A stretch of DNA of 7,880 nucleotides from Parvularculaceae bacterium (lineage in GTDB: Bacteria > Pseudomonadota > Alphaproteobacteria > Caulobacterales > Parvularculaceae), in contig JACADX010000041.1 of NCBI GenBank assembly GCA_013389125.1, positions 1 through 7,880 of the forward strand, read 5' to 3'. A model generated the notes under the pieces. It worked only from the letters and a program-made list of their open reading frames with translations, ran no database searches and had not been told where the DNA came from. A program made the translations under genes and the position numbers. Of the stretch, positions 1 to 6,470 are shown piece after piece. Position 1 is the stretch's first letter. Each line of letters starts with the position of its first letter.

Positions 1-171
1 CCGCCGTCGCCGGCGTAAGAAGCAAATAGGGAGGGCCGGCGGAAATGGAACGGCCTGCGCCCCTCTTTCGCCGCAAGAGAGGCGCATTTCGTCGAGCGGC
101 GGCGGCCGCCGCGCGGGCCGACGCGTGGGGCGTTCGGTCCGCCGCTCACGGCGGCGCGAGCGTCGCGCCAG
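1..171. other. Intergenic stretch without a supported gene
   Basis: I see no credible gene here. A short frame at the left edge reads five codons and stops at TAA 16-18, which could be the tail of a plus-strand gene lying outside the window, but five codons cannot establish that. A 14-bp perfect GC-only palindrome lies at 99-112 (centre between 105 and 106). It has no following T-run, so it is not a recognisable intrinsic terminator. An open frame beginning at 45 runs to 272 but is Arg/Ala-rich in the way of random GC-rich frames and continues through the repeat that follows. Confidence 0.5.
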
Positions 172-273
172 AGCTTCGCGCCAGGATTCGGAATCGGGGC
201 GCTTGCTCTAATCCTTGTTTGTCGCGGCGTTTGCGCGCTGAACCGCGCGCGTTTAAGCGCACGCCGCTCTAAA
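172..273. repeat. Dispersed intergenic repeat, copy 1 (about 102 bp)
   Basis: This stretch matches 6471-6589 in the same orientation. Shared blocks, in order, are AGCTTCGCGCCA, the palindrome GATTCGGAATC (185-195), GCTCTAATCCTTGTT (205-219), GCGCTGAACCGCGC (235-248) and CGCACGCCGCTCTAAA (258-273). This copy lacks about 17 bp that copy 2 carries near its middle. It also contains an imperfect inverted repeat around the central TTTAA (about 245-264), so transcripts from either side could fold here. Its right end runs into the anti-sigma gene: the TAG stop at 269-271 (minus strand) belongs to the repeat's GCTCTAAA word. The TTAGAGC and GATTCGGAATC words recall interspersed palindromic repeats common in Hyphomicrobiales genomes; that resemblance is from memory, not a search. 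Confidence 0.85.
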
Positions 274-943
274 GGCCGAAAAACGGCTGAAAGACGCGGC
301 CGAAAAGCGTCGCAAACTTCAACGGCGCGCTGGTCGCGATAAGACAGATGCACGGTTTGTCGCCTGTCGCGACAGGTCCGTGCCAGACGTCGCCGTCGAG
401 ATCGGCAAGATCGCCTTCGGCGAACTCGCCGACTTCGTCAACGTAAGAACCACGCAAGATGAGCGTCAGCTCCTCATCGCCATGCGTATGCCTCGGAACG
501 CGCACGCCCGGCGCAAGTTTCAGGAGACGCAGGACGCCCGGACGATATCCCTCCGCCGGAATGACGCGCTGCGCGACGCCGGGGGCGACGGCGCGCCACT
601 CGATCGCGTCAACGCCGTCTTTCAAATAGACGGCGAGCGGATGCGAAGCGTCGAGCGAAAAATCATTGGCGGCGCGCGTCGAAACCGGCCGGGACGCTCG
701 TTCCTGCCTGCCGGCGCGCGCCCAGAAACTGTCAAGCGCGCTGTTATTCATCGCGACTGGCTCAATCGACAGCAGGCACGCGCCGCCGACCGCCTCGAAA
801 TCGCGAACCGCGGTTCGGCATGCGCCGCACGCCGACACATGGGAAGCAACGACGACCGCCCGCGCTTCATCGAGATTTCCGGCCGCATAGGCGGCGAGCG
901 TCAGCTCTTTTGGGTGATGACGAATTTCACGCAACGCAGTCAC
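269..943 (-). CDS. chrR: ChrR-type zinc-binding anti-sigma factor with C-terminal cupin domain
   Basis: This cytoplasmic protein should bind and inhibit the ECF sigma factor encoded immediately upstream, releasing it under singlet-oxygen or related oxidative stress, as known for Rhodobacter ChrR. With the chosen start it has 224 residues. The N-terminal anti-sigma domain shows the zinc ligands HH at 9-10, then HxxxCxxC (H35, C39, C42); the 25-residue gap from H10 to H35 is the same as in Rhodobacter ChrR. The C-terminal cupin-like domain has HTHGDEE (H152, H154, E158) and a later WH (H188), again at ChrR spacing (36 residues from first to last His). The start is GTG at 943, preceded by AGAAAGGAG four bases upstream and overlapping the sigma gene by 17 bp, which suggests translational coupling. 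The longer frame would begin with TTG at 967 and has no comparable ribosome site. The stop codon lies in a dispersed repeat. Confidence 0.93.
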   Translation of the reverse strand: MTALREIRHHPKELTLAAYAAGNLDEARAVVVASHVSACGACRTAVRDFEAVGGACLLSIEPVAMNNSALDSFWARAGRQERASRPVSTRAANDFSLDASHPLAVYLKDGVDAIEWRAVAPGVAQRVIPAEGYRPGVLRLLKLAPGVRVPRHTHGDEELTLILRGSYVDEVGEFAEGDLADLDGDVWHGPVATGDKPCICLIATSAPLKFATLFGRVFQPFFGL

Positions 944-1535
944 CAAGCTCCTTTCTGATCTTCTCAAAGGCGAGCCTTAAGCGCGACTTCACGGTGCCGA
1001 GCGGCAGTCGCAGGCGCTCGGCGATTTCCGCATGAGCGAGGTCTTCAATGAAGTGCAGCTTCACGACCTCGTGCTGCGCGGGCGGCAAGGCGCTGAACGC
1101 CATCCTTATCCGTTCATCGCGCGCGCCGATGTCGATGATCTGGTCGGGATGAGGGTCGTGCTCCGGCGCAAAGGCGGGCTCGTGCGGATCTAGCTCCGGT
1201 TTCGCAGCGCGCCTTGCCGCGTCAATGCGGACGTTGCGGGCGATCGTGAAGATCCACGTCGAGGCGGACGCCTTCCCGGGATCAAAAAGCTTCGCCTTTC
1301 GCCAGACGCGGAGCATCGCCTCCTGGGAGAGATCGTCTGCGAGGTCGGCGGCGGCTCCGATTTTCATGAGGTAGCTCTTGATGCGCGGGGCAAAGACCTG
1401 GAACAAGGCGTTGAACGCATCGCGATCGCCGTCCGACGCGACGCGCAATAACAAGCCGTTCAGCCGCTCGGCCGTCGGAGCCGCCTCGTTGGCCGGGTTC
1501 GAAGCTGCCATGCGTCTCGCCAGGGCTTTCAACAT
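927..1535 (-). CDS. rpoE: ECF RNA polymerase sigma factor, RpoE (ECF11-like) group
   Basis: This is an alternative sigma factor that directs RNA polymerase to stress promoters. With ATG at 1535 it has 202 residues. Region 2 spans about residues 41-110, including DDLSQEAMLRVWRKA (67-81) and STWIFTIARNVRIDAARR. Region 4 is about 149-197, with the helix-turn-helix HAEIAERLRLPLGTVKSRL. There is no region 1 or 3, as expected for an ECF factor. The zinc/cupin anti-sigma gene directly downstream places it in the RpoE-ChrR type. The open frame could begin at TTG 1553, but that codon falls at the transcription start predicted from the upstream promoter, so it is unlikely. ATG 1535 would have a leader of about 20 nt, and ATG 1511 is also possible; ribosome sites before both are weak. 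Autoregulation is likely from the promoter at 1561-1589. Confidence 0.93.
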   Translation of the reverse strand: MLKALARRMAASNPANEAAPTAERLNGLLLRVASDGDRDAFNALFQVFAPRIKSYLMKIGAAADLADDLSQEAMLRVWRKAKLFDPGKASASTWIFTIARNVRIDAARRAAKPELDPHEPAFAPEHDPHPDQIIDIGARDERIRMAFSALPPAQHEVVKLHFIEDLAHAEIAERLRLPLGTVKSRLRLAFEKIRKELGDCVA

Positions 1536-1560
1536 CCCGCCGACTTGCGCCAACTCGCTA

Positions 1561-1589
1561 TTATTACGGCGCAGGGTCGATTTGGATCA
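1561..1589 (-). promoter_or_regulatory. Candidate RpoE-dependent promoter of the sigma/anti-sigma operon
   Basis: On the minus strand, TGATCC (1589-1584) is followed after 17 bases by TAATAA (1566-1561). TGATCC is the -35 element I recall for Rhodobacter RpoE promoters, with a TA-rich -10 about 17-18 bases later. The element points at the sigma gene and would start transcription near 1553-1555, just ahead of the ATG at 1535. Similar TGATC words elsewhere in the window that I checked lack a TA-rich partner at this distance. This predicts positive autoregulation. Confidence 0.7.
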
Positions 1590-1634
1590 CTCGCCGACGT
1601 CTAGACCGGAAGCGCGCCCGGGCGCCAGTCCGCG

Positions 1635-1664
1635 TAATCCGATAGACGCCGGCGCGCGTAATGA
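1635..1664 (+). promoter_or_regulatory. Candidate weaker RpoE-type promoter for the flavoprotein-DUF1365 operon
   Basis: TAATCC (1635-1640), 18 bases, then TAATGA (1659-1664). This differs by one base from the -35 of the sigma operon promoter and by one from its -10, with one extra spacer base. It lies in the divergent intergenic region and would start transcription near 1671, giving a leader of about 36 nt before the ATG at 1707. The imperfect -35 makes it less certain than its partner. Confidence 0.4.
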
Positions 1665-1706
1665 ATGCCAGCGCCGCTGTCCATGCGCCGTCGCAGAGAG
1701 TGAAAT

Positions 1707-3071
1707 ATGCCGTTTGACGCCCAAAGCCGGTCCGCCGGCGCCCCGAAGGCCGAGCGCCGACGCAAGATCGCCGTCATCGGCAGCGGGATTTCGGGCCTGT
1801 CGGCGGCCTGGCTTCTCTCCGGCCGCCACGACGTCGTCGTCTACGAAAAGGACCGGCGATTTGGGGGGCACGCCAACACGGTCGAGGTCCCGGTTTGCGG
1901 TCAATCGGTTCCCGTCGACGCCGGCTTCATCGTCTTCAACAAGCCCAATTATCCGAATCTTACGGCGCTCTTTGAGCGCCTCGGCGTCGAGGTTTGTTCG
2001 ACCGACATGTCATTCGGCGTCTCGATGGACGACGGGCGGGTCGAATTCTCGAGCCGCGGCGCGAGCGGGATTTTCGCCAACCGCAAAAGCCTTGTTTCAG
2101 CTTCCCACTGGTCGATGCTCGGCGACATCGTGCGGTTCAACCGCGATGCGGAAGAAGCCCTCGCGCGCGGAATTGACGACAACGTGACAGTTGGCGCCTT
2201 TGTCAGCGGGCGCCGGTATTCGGAGGCGTTCCTTCGCCGGTTCCTCGCCCCGATGGCGGCGGCGATCTGGTCGACGCCGTCGTTCCGGGTTCTGGATCAT
2301 CCGGCGGCGTCCTTGTTTCGGTTTTACGCCAACCACGGCCTCTTACAGATCTCGGATATGCCTCGCTGGTCCACGGTGAGAGGCGGCTCGCGCGTCTATG
2401 TCGAGCGCATATCGGAATGTTTTCGCGAAAAGGCGCGCCTCGGCGCCGGCGTGATCGAAATCGAACGCACGTCCGACGGCGTCATGGTCGTTGACGAGCG
2501 GGGCGCACGCGACAGGTTCGACGACGTCGTCATCGCAACGCACGCCGACAGCGCATTGCGCCTTTTGAAGCTGCCGACGACGCGGGAGCGCGAAATCCTC
2601 GGCGCGTTCAAATATCAGCGCAATCTCGCCGTCGTCCACCATGATCGAAGGCAAATGCCGAAGCGGCGGAGCGCGTGGGCGAGCTGGAATTATCGGGGCG
2701 GAGAAAGCGCCGCTTCAGTCACTTACTGGATGAATCGCCTGCAGGACCTTCGCTGCGAAGAGGAGATATTCGTAACGCTCAATCCGACGACGCCGATCCC
2801 GGAGGACTTGATCATCGCCGAATTCGACTACGATCATCCGATGTTCGATCTTGAGGTCGGCAAGGCGCAAAAGGCGCTGTGGTCGCTTCAGGGCGTCGGC
2901 GGCGTTTGGTATTGCGGCGCGCATTTCGGCGCCGGGTTTCACGAGGACGGCGTTCAGTCCGGCCTTGCGGTCGCTGAAGACCTCGGCGGCGTCAGGCGGC
3001 CGTGGACCGTCAAGGACGAGTCGGGCCGCATTTTCCGCCGAGCGCTCGCGACGTCATTGGCGGCGGAATGA
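1707..3071 (+). CDS. FAD-dependent amine-oxidase-like oxidoreductase (COG2907 type)
   Basis: This is a predicted soluble flavoprotein of 454 residues, the usual size for the family; the substrate is unknown. After a basic N-terminal extension of about 19 residues, the Rossmann motif IAVIGSGISGLSAAWLL (G25, G27, G30) and the acidic E47 bind the ADP part of FAD, followed by the conserved GGHANT (53-58). The second FAD-contacting segment is GVWYCGAHFGAGFHEDG near 399-415, typical of this subgroup. The ATG at 1707 is preceded by only a weak purine-rich site (AGAGAG). The gene is divergent from the sigma operon and overlaps the DUF1365 gene by ATGA, so the two are translated together. Relatives commonly sit with DUF1365 and a cyclopropane-fatty-acid-synthase-like gene in RpoE-ChrR regulons, which suggests oxidation of an unsaturated fatty acyl chain. 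That role is inferred, not seen. Confidence 0.9.
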   Translation: MPFDAQSRSAGAPKAERRRKIAVIGSGISGLSAAWLLSGRHDVVVYEKDRRFGGHANTVEVPVCGQSVPVDAGFIVFNKPNYPNLTALFERLGVEVCSTDMSFGVSMDDGRVEFSSRGASGIFANRKSLVSASHWSMLGDIVRFNRDAEEALARGIDDNVTVGAFVSGRRYSEAFLRRFLAPMAAAIWSTPSFRVLDHPAASLFRFYANHGLLQISDMPRWSTVRGGSRVYVERISECFREKARLGAGVIEIERTSDGVMVVDERGARDRFDDVVIATHADSALRLLKLPTTREREILGAFKYQRNLAVVHHDRRQMPKRRSAWASWNYRGGESAASVTYWMNRLQDLRCEEEIFVTLNPTTPIPEDLIIAEFDYDHPMFDLEVGKAQKALWSLQGVGGVWYCGAHFGAGFHEDGVQSGLAVAEDLGGVRRPWTVKDESGRIFRRALATSLAAE

Positions 3072-3865
3072 TGCGCGCGGCGGCGTCGATCTATCACGGC
3101 GTCGTGACGCACCGGCGTCTGCGGCCGGTGCGGCACCGGCTCGCCTACCGCGTCTTTTCGATGCTGATCGACCTTGACCGCATTGACGAAGCGGCGGGCC
3201 GCTTGCGGCTCTTCTCCCGCAATCAATTCAATCTCTTCTCGTTTCACGATCGGGATCACGCCGACGAGACCGGCGCGCCGGTCGCCCGGCGCATTCGCGC
3301 CCTTCTGAAGAGCGCGGGATTTGCGGGCGACGGGCCGGTGCTGCTCCTCTGCTATCCGAGAATTCTCGGTTACGCGTTCAATCCGCTGTCGGTCTACTAT
3401 TGCCATGACGCATCGGGCCGCGTCGAAGCGGCGCTATACGAGGTCAGAAACACGTTCGGAGGACGGCACTCCTATCTGATTGCGGCGGGAGAAGACGGCC
3501 CGATGATCCGTCAGTCTGCGGACAAGGCGTTTCACGTTTCGCCGTTCATGGACATGCGTCAACGCTACGACTTTCGCCTGACCCTGCCGGGCGAGGAAAT
3601 CGCCGTCGTCATCCGCCAATCGGACGCCGAGGGGCCGATCATGAACGCGGCGTTTACGGGCGCGCGCGAGGACATGACTGACAAGACCCTCGTGCGCGCA
3701 TTTTTCCGCTATCCGCTGATGACGTTGAAAGTGATCGTCGCCATACATATCGAGGCGGCCAAACTGTTCGCCAAGGGCATGCGCCCGCGCAGGGGCGCGC
3801 CCGAGCCCGAATGTCCGGTGACAGTCATCCGGAGGGACGCGATCGATCAGCGCGAGGCGGCCTGA
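3068..3865 (+). CDS. DUF1365 family protein
   Basis: The protein has 265 residues, a normal family length. Family hallmarks are IYHGVVTHRRLRPVRHRLAY (8-27), YPRILGYAFNPLSVYYC (96-112), YEVRNTFGGRHSY (124-136), KAFHVSPFMDM (153-163) and a C-terminal YPLMTLKVIVAIHIEAAKL segment. No biochemical activity is established for DUF1365 as far as I know; its constant company with the flavoprotein and lipid methyltransferases hints at lipid modification. I chose ATG 3068, which overlaps the flavoprotein stop as ATGA; a second ATG follows directly at 3071. The same frame is open further upstream to 3002, but that would overlap the flavoprotein by 70 bp and adds sequence before the family's usual start. 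Expression is probably coupled to the upstream gene. Confidence 0.92.
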   Translation: MMRAAASIYHGVVTHRRLRPVRHRLAYRVFSMLIDLDRIDEAAGRLRLFSRNQFNLFSFHDRDHADETGAPVARRIRALLKSAGFAGDGPVLLLCYPRILGYAFNPLSVYYCHDASGRVEAALYEVRNTFGGRHSYLIAAGEDGPMIRQSADKAFHVSPFMDMRQRYDFRLTLPGEEIAVVIRQSDAEGPIMNAAFTGAREDMTDKTLVRAFFRYPLMTLKVIVAIHIEAAKLFAKGMRPRRGAPEPECPVTVIRRDAIDQREAA

Positions 3866-3883
3866 CGCTCGGGGACGCGAAGG

Positions 3884-3912
3884 TTGCCATCTCCTCAAGA
3901 GACTCTTAAGAG
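3884..3912 (+). promoter_or_regulatory. Weak housekeeping-type promoter candidate upstream of the carboxylate-amine ligase
   Basis: TTGCCA (3884-3889), 17 bases, then TAAGAG (3907-3912). The -35 is close to TTGACA but the -10 is poor. It sits in the 163-bp gap after the DUF1365 gene and would leave a leader of about 110 nt. It shows that the ligase could be transcribed apart from the upstream operon, but does not prove it. Confidence 0.2.
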
Positions 3913-3913
3913 G
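3893..3913. other. Short imperfect hairpin downstream of the DUF1365 gene
   Basis: CCTCAAGA (3893-3900) can pair with TCTT (3904-3907) and GAGG (3910-3913), with a GAC loop and an AA bulge. It starts 28 bp after the DUF1365 stop. No T-run follows, so it may be a weak transcript-end or RNA-stability structure at best, and it overlaps the promoter candidate here. Confidence 0.3.
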
Positions 3914-4028
3914 GGTGCGGGGCGCTCTCGTTGCGCGCCGACGATGACGGACGCGCAGCGCGCGTCCGCCGCGCGATCGCCGGAAAGCGACGCGCAATCG
4001 CATTGCGCTTCAGGAGGCGGGACTGAGG

Positions 4029-5144
4029 ATGGACTTCCGCTTCGGCGTCGAGGAGGAATATTTCCTCGTTCGCCGCGCCGGCGGCGCTGCCTGCCTCGAG
4101 CCGCCCGCCGAGTTTTGGGCGGATCTCAAGCGGGAAGCGCCTCATGCGTCGAAAGAGCTCCTCCAGTCGCAGGTTGAAGCGAAGACGACTCCTTGCCGGT
4201 CGGCGGAGGATTGCCGGCGGGAATTGACCGCCTGCCGATCGGCGATCGACGACACGGCGCGCCGGCACGGTCTCGGCCTCATCGCCGCCGGAACGCATCC
4301 CAGCATGGACTGGCGCGATGGCAAGCCGTCGAAAGGCGCGCGGTACAACAAGCTCGTTCGCGACATGCGCATGCTAGCGCTTCGCAATATGTTTTGCGGG
4401 CTGCACGTTCACGTGGAAATCCCGGATTCGGCGTCCCGCGTCGCGGTGATGAACAGGCTCGGTCCCTATCTGCCATTGTTCCTTACGCTGAGCGTGTCTT
4501 CGCCGCTTTGGCGCGGACATTGGACCGGCATGTGCGGCTATCGCCTGACGGGCTACGACGAACTGCCTCGAACCGGATTGCCGCCTTACTTCGCGGAGCA
4601 GGCGGATTACGATCGCTATGTCGGGGCGCTTGTCCGCGCCGGCGCGATGGCGGACGAGTCGTATCTCTGGTGGGCCGTCCGGCCGTCGCTGCGCTTTCCG
4701 ACGCTGGAACTGCGGATTTGCGACAGCGTCACCGACGTCAACGCTGCGGTGGCGATCGCCGCCCTCTACCGGTGCCTCGTCCGGCGGCTTGCTCTCGACC
4801 AGCGCTTCGGCGCAAATCCCTCGTCGATGCTGCGGGCGATCGCGGAGGAAAATCGCTGGCAGATCCAATGCGACGGGCTCGACGCGGTCATTGTCGACGT
4901 CGACACGCTCGAACCGATCGGCGCGCGCGCCGCGGTGAGGGAATTGGCGGCGAAGCTTGAAAGCGACGCGCGCGCGCTCGGATGTCTCGGCGAGTTGGAA
5001 GCGATTGAGAAAATCCTTCGCGAGGGAACGAGCGCCGACCGGCAGATTGCGCTTTTCACCGAAGCGATTGAACGCGGCGCTTCCGAGGCGGAGGCGACGC
5101 AGGCGGTTCTCGATTGGTTGCTGCGGGCCTCGATCGGGCAATAG
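4029..5144 (+). CDS. ybdK: YbdK-type carboxylate-amine ligase (glutamate-cysteine ligase family 2)
   Basis: This is a predicted cytoplasmic ATP-dependent ligase of the GCS2 family, joining a glutamate-like carboxylate to an amine. E. coli YbdK has weak gamma-glutamyl-cysteine activity and its true substrate is unsettled. Length is 371 residues, standard for the family. Visible motifs are FGVEEEYFLV (5-14, acidic metal/nucleotide site), QVEAKT near 47-52, the metal-binding GLHVHVEI (124-131, H126 and H128), SSPLWRG, RTGLPP, WWAVRPS and TLELRICDS (225-233, R229). The start ATG has AGGAGG 11 bases upstream, a slightly long gap. It is 163 bp from the DUF1365 gene, so it may be its own transcription unit. 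The EgtA branch is an alternative assignment, but no other ergothioneine gene is visible. Confidence 0.92.
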   Translation: MDFRFGVEEEYFLVRRAGGAACLEPPAEFWADLKREAPHASKELLQSQVEAKTTPCRSAEDCRRELTACRSAIDDTARRHGLGLIAAGTHPSMDWRDGKPSKGARYNKLVRDMRMLALRNMFCGLHVHVEIPDSASRVAVMNRLGPYLPLFLTLSVSSPLWRGHWTGMCGYRLTGYDELPRTGLPPYFAEQADYDRYVGALVRAGAMADESYLWWAVRPSLRFPTLELRICDSVTDVNAAVAIAALYRCLVRRLALDQRFGANPSSMLRAIAEENRWQIQCDGLDAVIVDVDTLEPIGARAAVRELAAKLESDARALGCLGELEAIEKILREGTSADRQIALFTEAIERGASEAEATQAVLDWLLRASIGQ

Positions 5145-5238
5145 GGGCGATTGTCGACCGTCACGCGAGCGACGACGCGATCGGCGAGCCGCCCGGCAAA
5201 CGTCCGCCGCCAGCACCCTCTGCCGCCGGAGCGGCGCA

Positions 5239-5269
5239 TATGATAAGGTCGCCTTGCGCGAAAAGGGGG
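5239..5269 (+). promoter_or_regulatory. Possible -10 element and ribosome binding site for the triple TonB-C gene
   Basis: TATGAT (5239-5244) resembles a sigma-70 -10 box, but I find no good -35 at 16-18 bases upstream. A strong purine tract AAAAGGGGG (5261-5269) lies 7 bases before the ATG at 5277 and supports that start. The 132-bp gap after the ligase gene holds nothing else that I recognise. Confidence 0.3.
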
Positions 5270-5276
5270 CCCCGCG

Positions 5277-6470
5277 ATGATTTCGCCGTTCCTGGCAGCC
5301 TTCGCAATGTCAGCCGCCGCGCCGCACGCGGGAGCGCTCGAACGGCCGGTCCCTGACTATCCGACCTCCTGCCTCGTCAAGTCGGCTGAAAAGCCGGAAC
5401 CCGACCGCGTGACCGTCCGTTACGACGTCGACGAGAAAGGGCGCGCGCGGAACGCGCAAATCGTCTCGACGACGGACAGCTGCTTCAACAGGACTGCGAT
5501 AAAGGCCGTGCGCGGCTGGCGCCTTGGCGGCGAGGCGCGCGCCGGCGTTTCGACGGCGTTCACCTTCGTTCTCAAGGATGCGCCGCGCGTATACGTGAGA
5601 GAAGACGGAGAGCGGCGAAAGCCGGTCCCGCTGTTGACCGCGACGCTATATCCAGCGGCTTGCGCGGAAGCTGGCGCTCAGCGCGCCGCCGTCCTCGTCG
5701 ATCTGACGGCGGACGGCTATGTGCGCAACGCGCGCGTCAAGGAGTCGACAGATCCTTGCGTCAATGAGGCGGCGATCGCCAAGGCGCGCGCGACCCGCTT
5801 CACGCCGCCCGGCTATGACGGCGCCGATCCGGGCGCGCGCGATATCGAACTTGCGCTGACGTTAGATCCCGCCGACCCGGGCGACGTCCGGGCGGTCGAT
5901 GTTGCGCCGCCCGACTATCCGGCGCGCTGCATCGCGAATTATCGCGGGCCGGACGAGGTCAAGGTGCGGCTCGACGTGACAAATCTCGGGCTTGTCGAGA
6001 ATGTGCGTCTTGTCGCGTCAACCTATCCCTGCCTTGACGATGCGGTGCTGAACCGCGCCGCCCATTGGCGATTTCGTCCCTATGTGATCAGCGATCCGAA
6101 AGCGCGGCGAAAGGATGTCGAGCTTGTCGTCGCGATGGCGCTCGACGACGGAATGCGCCCCGTCGAATTTTCGCGACGGCGCGATGTCGACGCGAAGCTT
6201 GACGCCGCCCGCCGCGCGGTTGCTGAAAAATATGTCGGCCAAGCGATGACGATCCTTGCCGCATTGGAAACGGCGGATGCGGCGAGACTGCGCCGGGCCG
6301 AGCTCGCCGCGTTCTACGGCGTGCGGGCGACGGCTCATCTGGCGGCCGGCGACAAAGCGCGCGCGCTTGACGATTTCCGGGCGGCGTCGGCGCTCGGCGC
6401 GCATAACGGCGCGCTTTCAACGCTTGAAAGTCAGCTTGCGGAGCCGCGGCGAGCGCCGCTCGGCGGTTAA
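5277..6470 (+). CDS. Exported protein with three TonB-C-like domains, each with a cysteine pair
   Basis: The protein has 397 residues. Residues 1-20 form a signal-peptide-like segment with a hydrophobic stretch (4-15) and AGA/LE as a plausible cleavage site, though it lacks the usual N-terminal positive charge. Three repeats follow, at about 25-99, 121-196 and 209-290. Each starts with YP (28, 125, 214) and a Cys shortly after (C32, C129, C218), continues with V.V..D....G.V.N..., then a second Cys (C69, C161, C252), and ends in A...A....RF-type text, as in the TonB C-terminal fold. The Cys pairs are 32-37 residues apart and could form disulfides in the periplasm. Residues about 303-380 are Ala-rich helices resembling TPR units. 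There is no transmembrane anchor, proline-rich arm, or adjacent exbB/exbD, so it is not a classical energy transducer. Its function is unknown. Confidence 0.82.
   Translation: MISPFLAAFAMSAAAPHAGALERPVPDYPTSCLVKSAEKPEPDRVTVRYDVDEKGRARNAQIVSTTDSCFNRTAIKAVRGWRLGGEARAGVSTAFTFVLKDAPRVYVREDGERRKPVPLLTATLYPAACAEAGAQRAAVLVDLTADGYVRNARVKESTDPCVNEAAIAKARATRFTPPGYDGADPGARDIELALTLDPADPGDVRAVDVAPPDYPARCIANYRGPDEVKVRLDVTNLGLVENVRLVASTYPCLDDAVLNRAAHWRFRPYVISDPKARRKDVELVVAMALDDGMRPVEFSRRRDVDAKLDAARRAVAEKYVGQAMTILAALETADAARLRRAELAAFYGVRATAHLAAGDKARALDDFRAASALGAHNGALSTLESQLAEPRRAPLGG

Noticed and set aside
99..112. 14-bp GC-only palindrome as a terminator
   Set aside because: No T-run follows on either side, and such palindromes occur by chance in DNA this GC-rich.
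45..272. 75-residue plus-strand open frame
   Set aside because: Arg/Ala-rich composition typical of random GC-rich frames, no ribosome site, and it runs through the dispersed repeat into the end of the opposing anti-sigma gene.
380..958. 192-residue plus-strand frame antisense to the anti-sigma gene
   Set aside because: It lies opposite a gene with clear ChrR motifs and its translation shows no recognisable domain.
944..967. Upstream TTG start for the anti-sigma gene
   Set aside because: It lacks the ribosome site that GTG 943 has and would add residues absent from the typical ChrR N-terminus.
1378..2187. 269-residue plus-strand frame across the sigma gene and the start of the flavoprotein gene
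   Set aside because: It overlaps two well-supported genes and has low-complexity Ser/Arg/Ala text with no motifs.
3884..4177. Small plus-strand gene between DUF1365 and the ligase
   Set aside because: It starts with TTG without a ribosome site, overlaps the ligase gene by about 150 bp, and reads as random Arg/Ser/Ala text.
4193..4960. 255-residue plus-strand frame inside the carboxylate-amine ligase gene
   Set aside because: Arg-rich frame-shifted shadow of a gene with full YbdK motifs.
4374..5216. 280-residue minus-strand frame opposite the ligase gene
   Set aside because: Antisense shadow kept open by GC bias; no domain is visible.
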